A DNA stretch of 64,000 nucleotides from Lineus longissimus (taxonomy: Eukaryota > Nemertea > Pilidiophora > Heteronemertea > Lineidae). This document shows, in pieces, positions 12,790 to 25,011 of this stretch. The notes beneath the pieces are model-generated. The model was not told the origin of the DNA and did no database searches. It saw nothing but the letters and a program-made list of their open reading frames with translations. A program made the translations under genes and the position numbers. The stretch lies in contig NC_088320.1 in the NCBI RefSeq assembly GCF_910592395.1, positions 12,586,501 through 12,650,500 on the forward strand, read 5' to 3'. Numbering within the stretch: position 1 is the first letter of the stretch; the number at the start of each line of letters is the position of its first letter.

Positions 12790-13660
12790 CATTGCAGGCC
12801 CTCCGTGCCACCCCTGGGGTTTTTAATGCCACTCGTGCCCACACTCAAGTGTTTTGAAGAATGTAAAATCCGTAAGTATTTACTAAAATTTTAATACAGC
12901 CTTTTATTTTACAATAAAATACTGTTACTACTGTTGTCCATTCATGATAAATTATTTGTCCGCATCGTTTTTGGGCTATGGATGATGGAGTGTAAACGCG
13001 TGGACTGGATGGTCAAACTTTTTCAATACAAATTTTTGATTTAATTGATCTGTCATCGCTTGGAATTGAAAGTCATAGCATCGGTCGTTTTTTTAAAAAA
13101 ACTGCTTGTCATTTTTTGGCATGTGATATTTGACCCTTTATGTCCTAACTGGCCGATATCCGGCCACTGATTTTCGTCTAGTTTCCTAGCCTAGCTGCCT
13201 GCCAGTACGTACCTAATCTCAAGCAACACCATCGCCATCATGAAACTTAGGCTGGTTTTCGGGCGGTTTAGGGATATGCAATATACTTGTTTTCATCCGT
13301 TTGATGAAATAATACTAGTGAAATTAATTAGCTGTCTTGTACATGGGGGGGGGGGGGGGGGGGGGCATTTGGAGGTCGTTTGGGGTGAAAATTGCTGAAA
13401 TACTGGGAAACACTAAAAAAATTCAAGGATTTAAAGAGTTAAAACAGAATAAAAATCTTTTTTTCATCTGACTCATACACAAGCTCAGCTCCTGCATCAT
13501 TCAATCCATAAAGCTTTTTACTTCTCGTGCTACAGGTATGTAAAGGCAAAAAAGGTTTGACTGTCATTGTCTGCACTTAGACAGCCGCAGAAACGTTTCT
13601 TATGTCTTTATGATGAATATGATTGTCGAAATGTTGTCAAAGGATTCAAATTGTTATTTT
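12790..13660. other. No gene seen; G-homopolymer
   Basis: The stretch holds AT-rich sequence and a long run of G at about 13346-13365, but no supported exon. Similar G runs occur near 8310, 46217, 49000 and 61290. Confidence 0.5.
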
Positions 13661-13667
13661 TTTGCAG

Positions 13668-13915
13668 AGTGTGTGATAAACATGTGTAAAGAAACCTTTC
13701 GTAAGAAGCCAGAAGAGCTTTACAACAATCTTGGACTGGGAGGTAAGAAACATGCAATTTTTAAATTGCCTTTTAACCATTCATGTCTTCTCCATCAGTT
13801 CATCTTCCGACTTCGTCATGGACAATTTGCACAGCACACAGCAATTTGATACCTTTCATTTGACAAATGTTATGTTATTTCAGATGGAGGCCATCATAAA
13901 CTTCTTGTAGGATGA
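13668..13915 (+). CDS. Possible last two exons of a small unrecognised gene
   Basis: A 75 nt exon (13668-13742) lies between a TTTTTTTGCAG acceptor and a GTAAGA donor. It encodes a 24-residue charged stretch with 'MCKETFRKKPEELYNNLGLG'. A second acceptor (TTATTTCAG) opens at 13884 and, in the matching phase, adds about ten residues before a stop at 13913-13915. The support is splice signals, phase and amino-acid composition only. No family is recognised and the upstream exon was not found, so this may be a chance pairing. Confidence 0.35.
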
Positions 13916-14194
13916 GTTGCCGCAGACAGAGATGAAAACCATGATGAATGTCCGTGAGCCAGAGGTGGGTCTGAAATTTGACAAATGGTCAGCCTTATTG
14001 ATGGTATCTCTCCATGAAAGTACAGCACATGACAGGCGAGAAACTTGAAGCGAATTGGGTTAAACTGACCGGCTGCAACCAAATACAGTGCCTAGAGATG
14101 ATTTTGAATCACTTCATGCATTATCCTGTGGATAGTCATGAAACAATAAAAGACCTACGTACAGAGATGGGTACATTTTCAGGCATATGGAATA

Positions 14195-14375
14195 ATTTGT
14201 GCTCAGAGGAACGCAGTGGCACAACGTTTGAGCATCAACATTGTGATCGGGAGGTCCTGGCTTCGATACCCGGCATGTGCCACGTTGTAACTCTTACCTT
14301 CTGGATAGGCTGGGTAATGAAAGCTCTTTTAAAGCGCCATATAAAACTCCTTGTTATTATCGTTATTTGGGCTGA
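14195..14375 (+). repeat. Candidate tRNA-derived SINE
   Basis: A box-B-like word (GGCTTCGATACCC near 14257) follows a weak box-A-like stretch. The 3' part has 'aaagctcttttaaagcgcc' and 'atataaaa' followed by a degenerate TTATTATCGTTATT tail. A similar 3' part ('aatagcgcctata' then (ATT)n) occurs near 54780. This is the usual layout of tRNA-derived SINEs, but I cannot align it to a consensus. Confidence 0.45.
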
Positions 14376-14459
14376 TTTTGTTGGGAAACACGAAAATATG
14401 GCACTTGATTGTCCACTGCATTCTTATTATACACTTAATTTGTTATCAAAGTAAAGCAT

Positions 14460-16190
14460 TATCATCACATCATAGATGAAATTTTATAATTTGATTTTCC
14501 AGGCTATGATTTGTTTAGTACAACAATGCGAGGGACTTAACAAAATTGAGGCGGAAATATTCTTGAGGCAGTGTCGGTGCATGGAAGAAACGGAAACATT
14601 GGATTAAGGATTTATTTCATAGTGAATTACACAGTCACAAATGGATTACACACGTTCTGGATTAGACTAGTTTCTGCTGCAACTGACATTTTTGCAGGTG
14701 CCCACTCGTAGGCGATTCCTTGATGTCTTCCTTGGATTTTACATGATATTATGTCATTTTCGCCAACATCGGGTTTTGGCGCCAAGACGTTTGTTCCTAG
14801 AACAGTTGATTTAAATGCCGAATGTGGTCAGTTTGAATTTATATCGCAGGTGTCTACCCAAACAATTTTAGATGCTTTCTGCTGAATCTTCTATTACTAC
14901 TGTTTTTACTGGGGTTTCATCGATGTTTTTTGGGTGGAGTGTGACTCTAAAGTAATAGGCAGCTTGTTATACCCCCGCCAATGCGTAAAGCATTGCGGAG
15001 GCATTATGTTTTACCAATGTCCGTCAGCCGGTAGGCGTCAGGCGTCTGTAAACTTTTCGTTTCCTCTCATTTTAACAAGAACGCTTTGAGTAATAACCTT
15101 GTAACTTTTTATGTGGGTAGAAAAAGATAACGTGTACAGCGGGCATTACAGACCAATAACTCTTTCACGATGTCAACTAAACCTAGTCAGCTATTACACC
15201 AGCTGCCCGGGGTTGTCTGAAAAACACTTCACTTTCCTAATACACCAACTCAATGTGCTCACCGGGGCATATGCTACGCCCTGCGTTGCTCTTGTTATTG
15301 CAGTATTTTTGTTCTTCCTCTGGTTCACCTATAAACTATTTTTCCAATCTCCAATCATGTTTGATGCTTTAGCCATTTTGTTTCAGCTCTAAGATAGTAG
15401 AAAAACGTGTTATTCATTATTTCTGGTAGCACAAGTCCTGGCACGAAATACCTTTCCCGTCATAATATCAGTACCAAGACGTCACAGGGTAGGTCCTAAC
15501 TCCAGGAAACGCCTTACTAGTGCACTGTTCCACGTGAAAAGGGTCACTGCTTGGAGAGCTAAATGGGTCAACATCAGAAAAGCGCGATAATTCAGTCTTT
15601 GGAATTTTTCCTTTTTTTGTGCAATTTGTTGATGGAAACAGAACAGGAGGTGACTGGGCAGCGGACAGCTGGGTAATATTGCCCTTAACCCCTCGCCTCC
15701 CTAGAGGGGACGATATATCGTCCCTGTATTTTGTCTCGCGTAGGCGGTACGATATATCGTCCCTATACTAATGATTTAGTTTAGAACTCTCGACGCAAGG
15801 GCCCAACGCGCCGCGTAGCGGCAAAAAAGCGATGCTGGCGAAACATTTATAACGGGTCACCGTCACTTATTATTGGACTTATAGCGCATTTACGGGGTTG
15901 CAACTATTTTGCTTTATAGTGTCACCAGGAAAGAAAAGCATGCGACCTAACGCCGATCTATTTGTATAAAGTGATAATTGGAAGGTATATAGTAGGAAAT
16001 ATCAATAAAATAATCATTCCATGTCGTCTTTTGAGGGCATTTTTGATTGTAAAAAATATATGTGTACGTCACCGTAGTCTCTGCAATGATAATTTTATCA
16101 GAGCAGTCTCGCGCAAGTAGAAGTTCTTTACCTATCAGTTCTTCACTTATTAGTCTCAACGTCTGGCGCAAAGTCAGACGTTTTCCATTA
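14460..16190. other. No gene seen; paired ACGATATATCGT palindromes
   Basis: No supported exon is visible. At 15707-15724 lies a perfect 18 bp palindrome (GGGACGATATATCGTCCC), and its 12 bp core recurs at 15749-15760. A hydrophobic 93-codon frame near 15111-15392 has no splice or homology support. Confidence 0.5.
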
Positions 16191-16323
16191 CGATTTCACT
16201 ACGATGTTTGACAAGAAGGAGCAGTGCGCGAGATATGCTAATGAGCAGACTTCCCTCGCTTGAGTTTCTGAAGAATGTTCCATATCGCGCTAAGCTCATC
16301 ACTACTGATTATGACAGGCGTGC
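16191..16323 (+). repeat. Dispersed direct repeat, copy 1
   Basis: This about 133 bp block ('cgatttcactacgatgtttg' to 'gacaggcgtgca') recurs at 19460-19594 in the same orientation with few differences. A short cysteine-poor frame can be read through it in both copies ('EFxKNVPYRAKL'), but the frame is short and lacks start or splice support, so I list it as a repeat. Confidence 0.7.
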
Positions 16324-16510
16324 AACGGTAGGTATCTGCTCCCCAACTTCCACCCTAATACGGTACAATAAGTTACCATTTGATGGGAATGGGACAATGC
16401 CCTCACTGTGTATGGAGTCATAGGGATAAGAAGACATTATTCATTAGTGTTGGTACAAGTGATTTTGCCCAAAAAGCATGTGCATTCAAAAAACAAAATA
16501 TGCAAGGTTT

Positions 16511-17159
16511 AAGGAATTAATACCGAGCTGGCGGTCATTGGTTGTATAATCAAGACCGCTCGGGTAGACCGAAAATGCAGTCCAAAACCCGAGGCGCTTC
16601 GCCGAGGGTTTTGGACGTAATTTGAGGTCTACCCGAGCGGTCTTGATTATACAACCAATGACCGACAGCGAGGTATTAATTTCTATTCTAAAAGGTTTCA
16701 AAATTAAAACAAATTAAATACGATTTGAAAGGTATATATGTTCCGTTTTCGTCAAAGAATGATCCAGCCTGGTGTCCGGAACTCCGCCATATTGTTGCTT
16801 GTGAAGATGACGTCACGCAGCAAGGGAATTCCCAGTCTGCTTGCTCGATTTCTACCATTTCCTCGTCTTTGACCTCTTCTGAATCCTGACTGACGACCTC
16901 GAAAGAGTCCTCGGGTATCCTCCCTACTTCACAAATCCCAATATATCGGGGAATACTTCAAAATCTCGTGTTCTTGACATTGTTTTGTGGGGCTGAGTCG
17001 TTGCTTCTTGGTGAAAATAATTCGTCTGCTAAAATTCAGAATTTTATACCTACCCAGGCGGTCATTGGTTACGATACCAAGACCGCTCCGATCAAAACGA
17101 GGCGTAATGTATTTTGTATTAGAAACAATGATATACTGTGACTAAGGCCTTTTAGAATT
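16511..17159 (+). repeat. 649-bp repeat unit 1 with internal foldback
   Basis: The unit begins AAGGAATTAATACC. Its first about 170 bp form a long inverted repeat: arms with CGGTCATTGGTTGTATAATC and ACCGCTCGGGTAGACC around a centre rich in CCGAGGCGCTTCGCCGAGGG. The remainder is unique and ends with a diverged arm ('cggtcattggtta', 'accaagaccgctc'). The next 649 bp repeat it almost exactly. The predicted 145-codon minus-strand frame in unit 2 is a by-product of the foldback. Confidence 0.85.
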
Positions 17160-17808
17160 AAGGAATTAATACCCAGCTGGCGGTCATTGGTTGTATAATC
17201 AAGACCGCTCGGGTAGACCGAAAATGCATTCCAAAACCCGAGGCGCTTCGCCGAGGGTTTTGGACGTAATTTGAGGTCTACCCGAGCGGTCTTGATTATA
17301 CAACCAATGACCGACAGCGAGGTATTAATTTCTATTCTAAAAGGTTTCAAAATTAAACAAATTAAATACGATTTGAAAGGTATATATGTTCCGTTTTCGT
17401 CAAAGAATGATCCAACCTGGTATCCGGAACTCCGCCATATTGTTGCTTGTGAAGATGACGTCACGCAGCAAGGGAATTCCCAGTCTGCTAGCTCGATTTC
17501 TACCATTTCCTCGTCTTTGACCTCTTCTGAATCCTGACTGACGACCTCGAAAGAGTCCTCGGGTATCCTCCCTACTTCACAAATCCCAATATATCGGGGA
17601 ATACTTCAAAATCTCGTGTTCTTGACATTGTTTTGTGGGGCTGAGTCGTTGCTTCTTGGTGAAAATAATTCGTCTGCTAAAATTCAGAATTTTATACCTA
17701 CCCAGGCGGTCATTGGTTACGATACCAAGACCGCTCCGATCAAAACGAGGCGTAATGTATTTTGTATTAGAAACAATGATATACTGTGACTAAGGCCTTT
17801 TAGAATAC
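17160..17808 (+). repeat. 649-bp repeat unit 2
   Basis: Nearly identical direct copy of 16511-17159, with a handful of substitutions and a single-base indel. The high identity points to a recent duplication. A shorter diverged piece of the same foldback lies at about 45134-45254. Confidence 0.85.
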
Positions 17809-17809
17809 G

Positions 17810-19295
17810 GTATCACGTACATGACCATGACGACGTGCAGAAAGTGCACTGGCCAGTGCATACCCTATGGCTATGTACTAGTAAACATGGTAAACATGAA
17901 CAACATCATTATTCATCGGCAGTTCATTTTACTCCGAGCTTTTCCTGAAACATATAGCCATGATGATTAGGCCTACCATGTACCATGACCAATAATTAAA
18001 ACAGCACTAGATCATGTAGATGTCAACAAGTTCACATGAACCGTATAATCCCGCATGGCGCATGTGGGGCATGCGTCTAAACCAAAGCCCCAAAATCACT
18101 TGTTTTGGTCTATTTCACTTGTGTTTCCCCCGTCTCCCAGTCCATAATACATTTACAGTTTACAATCCCCGATCATGGCCCAACAAAAGGTCATCGGTTG
18201 ACTAAAGGAACACAACTGTTCAATGGATTTATAGTTGAATGCGATCAAACTACGTCTTTTCAATCGTGGATTGTAAATTTAACCCCATGGGCCTAGGGAA
18301 GGCCCTATAACAATACTTTCGACACAGTTATTATCTCCGCTGCCTCCACCATGTTACACACAGTGCTCACTGCTGATTCTAAAATGCGCCACCTAGTCAA
18401 AACAGGACATAATATGTTCTTCTAGGAATAGATCTCTTTCCAATATTTCGTCATTCCACTATCGTCATCACCTCATCATACTTTCATTGACATTACAGGC
18501 ACACATCCACAGAGCACTCTTCAAATCATCTACACAGTGGTTATCCAACTAGGATTATAAAGGTAATTTCTTAGCCCCACACAGTGGGTTTCAGTCTTGA
18601 TAAAGGGGCACTATTGCTAGCAGCTAGGTAGGCAAGATAAAGTTAGACGAAGTAGCCGATAGGGGTCTCTCACCCCTCAAAGTCCTTCACAACTATTCAA
18701 GCTTGTACAAGGAATACATGCAGCGCTGACTCTAACAAGACCCAATGGGAATGTCGCACAGTCATCTGTCAAAAACAAGACCTATGTTGCAGTATGATCT
18801 CTTGCCAATATTTAATAATTGCACTATCGTCATCACCTCATCATACTTCATTGACATTACAGGTACACATTGACATAGACCACTGTTGCAGTCAACGACA
18901 CAGTCGCTATCCAAGTACATGTAGCATTATAGAGGTAATTATCATTATCATACCTCATTAGCATGTGAACCAATCACGTCGCGTCCTTTGCGATCACGGC
19001 AAAGCCTCATGGAATAATGTCTTTCACCGTTGAATAATTTTTCATATTCCATGCCTACAACTTCAATTTCTTCATATTCCATGGCTAGAAGTTCAATACT
19101 AATATAATATCCAAGATAAAGTTACAAGAAGTAGTCAATAGGGGTCTCTCACCTCTCACTGTATGTCCACACTATTCACGCTTGTACGAGGAATACATTC
19201 AATGCTGAATCTAACAACACCCAGGGCCCTTACTCTGTATATTAGTCACTGGAAGATGGCCCATTTCACTCCTTGCTTCTACTTCACCTATAGTC
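17810..19295. repeat. Gene-free stretch with diverged direct duplication
   Basis: Blocks at about 18450-18760 and 18810-19230 are diverged direct copies. Both contain 'cactatcgtcatcacctcat', 'ataggggtctctcac' and 'cttgtac.aggaatacat'. No exon is supported. Confidence 0.55.
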
Positions 19296-19459
19296 TCATT
19301 GCAAACGCCTCAGTTCTATGATATCACATTCACTTTCAGCTGTCATGCAACGCAACAACTGTGCTATCTGCCATCGCACATCAACGAAGAAGTGCAGCCG
19401 CCCACATTCCACCTCACGTCTGTTCGACCAGCTGCAATCCTCGAGGACGCCCCACTGTA

Positions 19460-19594
19460 CCACGATTTCACTACGATGTTTGACAAGAAGGAGCAGTGCG
19501 CGAGATAGGCAAATGAGCAGACTTCCCTCGCTTGAGTTTCGGAAGAATGTTCCATATCGCGCTAAGCTGACCACTGCTGGCCATGACAGGCGTG
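19460..19594 (+). repeat. Dispersed direct repeat, copy 2
   Basis: Second copy of the block at 16191-16323, same orientation, about 90 percent alike by eye. It has no coding support. Confidence 0.7.
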
Positions 19595-20096
19595 CATTGG
19601 ACTGGTACAGGTTGGAACTGAACATTGAATATGCTGGTGGTGACGCTTTCTGATGAGAAGTTGGTCGTGACTGATGCAGTATCCTTGGACTTGTCCACAG
19701 CATCGTTCAATCATTGCTCTCTGAGCTGCCTTGATTCTGTACTTACCCAAATACTAAGACCAAGTGCCTGTTGACTGTGCTTTAAGAGAGACTGGCGCCA
19801 TGCCTAGAGATATGACTGACCCCTATTGGCAAATTTGTATGACTTTATCTTGCCTACCTAGCTGCTGCCTATAGTCTCCCTTTAACTGCGGAGCACTTCA
19901 AAGTCGATAAAATGCCATGTTCCACCTTTTAATGTGTTCAGACCGCCATTTTCAAAATAATCAAGTCAGGACACTGCCTTCTAGTCTCATAATAAATTTT
20001 GCTTTCCTCAATAATAACATTTCTTCTTCTTCAATGCTTTCATCATTCCAAACTTCTCCTCCTCTGACTTTTACAGGGGTACAGTCATGGCAATCA

Positions 20097-20184
20097 AAAC
20101 CCAAATACTGAGACCAAATGCCTGTTGACTGTGCTTTAAGAGAGACTGGCGCCATGCCTAGTCTCTCTTAAAGCACAGTCAACA
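20097..20184. repeat. Perfect 25-bp-arm hairpin
   Basis: Positions 20123-20147 and 20160-20184 are perfect reverse complements (arm starts TGTTGACTGTGCTTTAAGAG) around a 12-base loop. The left arm with about 35 bp of its upstream flank also occurs alone at about 19745-19806. This suggests that a duplicated end was joined in inverted orientation, as at the tip of a foldback element. Confidence 0.8.
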
Positions 20185-20189
20185 GACAC

Positions 20190-22990
20190 CAACCCCCTCA
20201 GACTCAGAAACCACAAACGCCCAACCCTTCCTGCTACCTTAATACTTCTGGGTACACGTTAGACGCTATTCAGTATTGTACAGTGTATTCGTGTCCCTAG
20301 TGATCTGCAGAAGACTAGATTTAGTTTCATTCATAGTTTACAGAGGGCGATGCAGTTTGATTGGCGCTTGTGCAGCGTCACAGTACAAGAACTGATTAGC
20401 ATATAAATTAATATTATGTTGTATTATTCGATCAATCAGTAATAGACAATAGTCAATCAAAGGTTATCAATCAAGTTACGTTGATCATTAACAGGTTGTA
20501 ACTGCATCAATTACAGTTCCATATACTTTGTTCAAATCAGAAAAATCAATCAATTAGAGCAAAATCAATCAAAAAATATTGATTATTACTGATTATTGAT
20601 TACCTCTTACCTAATTGATACCCAGAAACAACGCCAATTGATAGCCAAGGTAATCAGCTTTACGAAAATGTATGGTTTTATTAGTCGTACTTCCACCTAT
20701 CAAATCCCCGTGTCTTTTGCGCTTACACCTATGAATTGTCGTGTCTAAATAGACCCGTGTGTCAAACCCCCGTGTCTATTAGCCCCATCGAGCTTGATGC
20801 GGCCAATCGGGGGCTAATTTAGACCCGTGTTCAACACAGGTTTTTGATAGGTGGAATCTGAATAGACACAGCAATTGCAAGTTCTAAGATCCGGCGACAG
20901 ATGGCGCGGTGTAGTTGCCTCGGTATTGCGCATGCGAAGTTCCCCTCCAACGGGAAAGAAACACAGGAGAGCTCCCTACCTACAGCGCACCTGTCGCCGG
21001 GGCTATTAATCATTATCTAACACAACTGATAGGTATAAGTGCGCCGCGGGTTTTTTGACACACGGCGAAGACACGGGTCTTGAAAAAACACGGGGTTTTA
21101 TCATAGGTGTTCTGTAGGGACTGTATATTGATATAACTCCTCAACCTCTTAAACAAAACAACGTTTATTTCTCCTTGCTTGCTACAAAATCAATCAAACT
21201 TTACAAATGTTCATCGCACGTGCTCTCATGGGTGGGCGCAGACATCTTAAACTCCTCGCCATTACTCGTTGTTGTCGTCGTTACAACCGTCTCAACCAAA
21301 TACACAGCAATAGGTGGAACTATGACTATAAATCAAGGATGCATAATGAAGGAGGTACAATATTTAAAAGTATTTTTACGTTATTTTGCATAAAACTGGT
21401 AAAAAATCTCGGTACATCGCGTCACATAGGCCTCGGGAGCCAAAGGGTTAATAATGCCTAAGGTCCTTTAATAATTTTGGTACCAAACCAAGTGCTTGAA
21501 GTGGTTGGAATACCATAACCTATGCAGACACGTGAGGGCCATTTACACGGAACCAGTGATCTTGACCGATCTTGACCGATCCAGATCATTCTAGATTGGT
21601 TTGCTGCGTTTACCCTCTTGACTCCCAAAACTTGAAAATCACGGGATCCCAGGGTGGTCACGTGGTTGCGAAATTGGGTCTGACGTTCACGATGTATGGC
21701 GCCCGCATACAACCACCAAAGTCCGGTGACGAGGCACCATCTACCCAGGCATGCTCTAACTGTCCCTACTGTACATCAAACACGCTAAAACCAGCAATAA
21801 AATAGCGTCCCAGCTCAAGGGAATAAAAATATTACTGAGATCGACCTGTCGGTCGTTGGGAAAAAACATTATTTCAAAATGACTGACTGGTCGGTCACCG
21901 GGATTCAAGAGGTTGACTGCGCACCATTTGTCATTCGCAAGAAACACAATGTTTAAGTTTTGAATATAAAGTTAAAATAAACGATTGAGGTGTGTCGTGT
22001 AATCAAGCCATGTGCGTATTCATTTACGCGACACTCGTTAATCATCTTCTGTAATAATTTGTTTGAGTAATCTGGGAAAGTTTTGAAAAATGGCGTCCAT
22101 AAGTACATTTACATTCTTCGCTCGTGCCTCATCTCAACTAGAGCCCTTTGACGAGAGATAATGGCTTTTTCTGGCATTTGTCTTGACTTTCCTGAGAAAC
22201 GTGACAGTGCCAAAGTTGTAGAGTAATTGCACATTTCTTCAAGTCCCAAGATACAATTCATTGAGTTAATTTGACATCAGCGTGACAGTGAACTGAATGG
22301 CTGCAAGAACTTCCAGCAAGTACTTGTACCGGTGTAACATCTGTGGTTGTTTCCCATGTGTCAGTGTTTCCAAACAATAGGCAGCTAGAGAGACCATGAC
22401 TTTTCAATAGGGGGAAACACAGAAAAAATTGTCAATCTATCTTTTAGCGTTCCCAAACAATGAGGGGAAACACTCAAAAATAGAAACACTCAAAAACATT
22501 ACACCGGTAATACCGTCTTTTCATCGATGTAAGACCGGTTCATTAGGCTTAATGCATACGCCTACCGCGAGCACAGGGCACAATACCATTTCACTCATTG
22601 GTCGAAAGTTGAATGAAGTAGGTGTGTTACTAGTAGAAGGACAGATTGGCCTAACGAGACACATAGGATATGCAAAGCGCTCTCGTTTATTGTGGTTTGC
22701 GGTCTGAGTTTGCGGTTTCAGTGCGGTTTTGCGGTTTGGGTCTGTTTGATAGATCAACGTTAACCCTTTCTCACATAAAACGCGTTGGAGTGGGCATCAC
22801 AGGCCTTTTGGGGGCTCTACCAGCATCTCTTCAAGACAGCGACGCTTCATGCATTCAGGTTTATTCAGATTGGCTTTCAGCCAATCTTTATTCATCTTTT
22901 TTTGCCTTTATTCATTGTTTTTATTTTTTATTTCTCATTTCTGTTTTTTAAATTTTTTTATTCATTATTTTTGATTTTTATTCTGGTCCG
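20190..22990. other. No gene seen; repeated 'cacctat/acacggg' motifs
   Basis: Only short frames occur. From 20690 to 21110 words such as CACCTATCAAA and its complement, and CCCCGTGTC and its complement, recur in both orientations, which suggests an old foldback. Near 22690-22740 TTTGCGGT words are repeated. An end of the pogo-like transposon should lie near 22.7-23.0 kb, but I could not fix its TIR. Confidence 0.4.
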
Positions 22991-23020
22991 GTTGCCGATT
23001 GTCTCTGTTGACTCGATTGC

Positions 23021-24312
23021 TTACTGCCCTCCTATCTCAGGCTCCAACTCATCAGGCAGATTGAGGAATTCTACCTCCTGTTCGTCGTCATCGTCGTCAT
23101 CTGGAACTGGGTGTGGACCTGCGTCTATGTTCTGTGGGCGTAACGCTTTCTCAAATCCATGCTCGACGACCTCTGGGCTGATCGCTTCCAAGGCAAGGCT
23201 GACGATGTTGACAACATCTCTGAGTCCAATTGGATCACACTGGCCTGCTTCGTTGGTGTTTTCGGTCTTCCATGACTTCCATGCTTGTCTGGCGTGACAT
23301 TTGAAGGATCTCATGACAGCCACATCCAGGGGTTGTGCCAAAGATGTGCATCCGGCCGGTACAAAGTTGAGTCTGCCCCCTTCTGCAGTGAAACGATTCC
23401 TGAAGTTCTCCGTTCGATGTACTCTGAACTGATCAACCAGGTATGAACTGTTCAGCATGGGCCTCATGGACGTATGGTATGAAGATTTCGTCAAGCCAAT
23501 GGTGAATCGTCTCCTGTCTGACCCATCCCGTGGCGGACGATGTGACCACAACGTTTTCGGGCAACTCGGCCCCTTCCAGAGCTCGAAGCGCGCGAACAAA
23601 TCCTCTTCTCGGAAAGGTGATGTGGGCTCGCATCTTATCGCCATTCGCCGCCACGCAAAGTGTAACAGAACATCCCAGCTTTGGATTCTTCCTGAAGGTT
23701 CGTACATCAACAGCCTTGCCGCCTTTCTCATTGAGGGTGTACATTAGACGGAGGTCAAAAAGGAGGAAAGTCTGGTCCATGTTGAAAAACAGGCGCATTG
23801 GTATACCAAAATTTTCGATGGCGTTGGTTATTTCATCGCAAAAGTTTCGAACCAGGACAACGGCGTTTTCTGGAATGATGGTAGTGTTCTTCGTGACTTT
23901 TCGCAGGCTGATGTCCTTCCTCTTCATAAAAAGTTCCACCCAGCCGTTGGATGCATGGAAATCATGCATTAGTGGTTTTGCTTCTGTGGCGAGTTGTCGG
24001 CGCTATTCTGGGAGGGCATCCCACCAGGTGTGGAATAGTTGCACGGCCTTCTCCTGGACATCCTGGATCACAACAGGTAGACGTCTTCGCCGAACATCCC
24101 GGAACCAAATTTCTAGTTGGTCTTCGACCTCAGGCGTCCTTGAATTCCAGGTCATGACGGTTCCACCTGCGAAACGTCTCAAAAGGTATGTTGTGGTGGT
24201 TGGCAAATTCTTTCATCGTTCGCACAGTGCCATTTCCAATGGCAATCTCAAAGTCTTGCAGGTATCGCAGCTTCTCCGACACGGAATAACTACGCTTTCT
24301 TTTAGGCAGTGG
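23021..24312 (-). pseudogene. pogo/Tigger-type DDE transposase, decayed and interrupted
   Basis: On the minus strand the pieces give, in order, a basic N-terminal helix-turn-helix (ends 24130), a CENP-B-type second DNA-binding domain (24206-24003, with LEIWFRDVRRRRLPV), then a DDE_1 catalytic core with NMDQT, LVDQFRVHR and AGCTSLAQPLDV carrying the three catalytic Asp, and an acidic tail. Breaks: a stop at 24130-24132 with a change of frame, an in-frame TAG at 24003, and a frame change near 23450. The start codon and first five codons are not here. They lie at 40618-40604, across the Polinton, and the CAGTGG duplication falls on codons 4-5. The transposase was probably already decaying when it was hit, or decayed after; order cannot be told. 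Confidence 0.88.
24307..24312. repeat. Left target-site duplication of the Polinton (CAGTGG)
   Basis: Six bases directly left of the element; the same six lie directly right of it at 40604-40609. A 6 bp duplication is the known hallmark of Polinton integration. Confidence 0.92.
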
Positions 24313-25011
24313 AGTAGTGTAATAATGGGCATTCTAACTCAAGCTCAAATCCCAGTCAAAATCTCCAAGTCAAATCCCAGTCAACACGTTTCAAAACTTA
24401 TCTCAGTCAAATCCTAGTCTAAATAGTTTCCAGTCATTTCTCAGTCAAGTCACAAAATCGTCCAAATCGTCCAAAATTACAAAAATTACAAAAATGACAA
24501 AAATTTAAAATTTAAAAAAATTACAAATATTACAAAATTATCAAAATTACAAAAATTACAAAAATTAAAAATTATCAAAATTACAAAATTTATAAAATTT
24601 ACCAAAATTACAAAAATTACCAAAATTACCAAAATTACCAAAATTACCAAAACGTTTACTTAATAGAAATTATTTTCTTGTAAATAAAATGAACTTTCCG
24701 TCAAACGAAGAACTTGAATCAAGAGTCACAGAGTCAACAGATTATCTAAAATTTAAAGATCTTCCAGTGAACAAATGGTACAAAATCAACTCATTCAGAA
24801 GTATAAGCACAAAAATAGGAGAATCAACACTTCTTGAACTTGAAGACTCAGAAGCTAAAGAGTGGACAGTGTGGGCGACGAGTGTCATCAAACAAAAGGT
24901 AAATCGTGATCACAATTATATAAGATTCACAGGAGTCAAGGAAACCAAACAGGGAAAAAAGTTTTATGGATTTAATCTTTTAGAATAATTTTCTACTAAA
25001 CCTATATCTAA
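24313..25011. repeat. Polinton left terminal inverted repeat
   Basis: 699 bp, inverted copy at 39905-40603. It contains an outer block of 'caaatcccagtc' repeats, a long run of AAAATTAC-type repeats (24475-24655) and a complete 99-codon gene. The main difference from the right TIR lies just upstream of that gene, where the right copy has CCTATATCTAAAG and the left has CGTTTACTTAATAG. Sequence after CCTATATCTAA (25001-25011) diverges. Confidence 0.93.
24689..24988 (+). CDS. TIR-encoded OB-fold-like protein, left copy
   Basis: 99 codons, ATG directly after the element's start motif GTAAATAAA. The pattern LPVNKWYKINSFRSISTKIG, followed by alternating beta-type stretches (TLLELED, EWTVWATSV, YIRFTGVKE, FYGFNLLE), resembles small OB-fold single-strand DNA-binding proteins, in which a 'Y-x-I' opens strand 1 and a 'G-x-x-x-x-L' follows. 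A role in binding single-stranded ends during protein-primed replication is inference. The whole gene lies inside the TIR, so a second copy exists at 40227-39928. The two proteins differ at four residues and both are open. Confidence 0.8.
   Translation: MNFPSNEELESRVTESTDYLKFKDLPVNKWYKINSFRSISTKIGESTLLELEDSEAKEWTVWATSVIKQKVNRDHNYIRFTGVKETKQGKKFYGFNLLE

Noticed and set aside
14243-14290. Possible tRNA gene (box-B-like word)
   Set aside because: No cloverleaf or acceptor stem can be drawn; better explained as a SINE head.
17069-17506. 145-codon minus-strand frame across the 649 bp repeat
   Set aside because: It runs through the foldback arms, and a sister frame in unit 1 breaks; no domain.
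23530-24417. 295-codon plus-strand frame opposite the pogo transposase
   Set aside because: Antisense shadow; the minus strand carries the recognisable DDE motifs.
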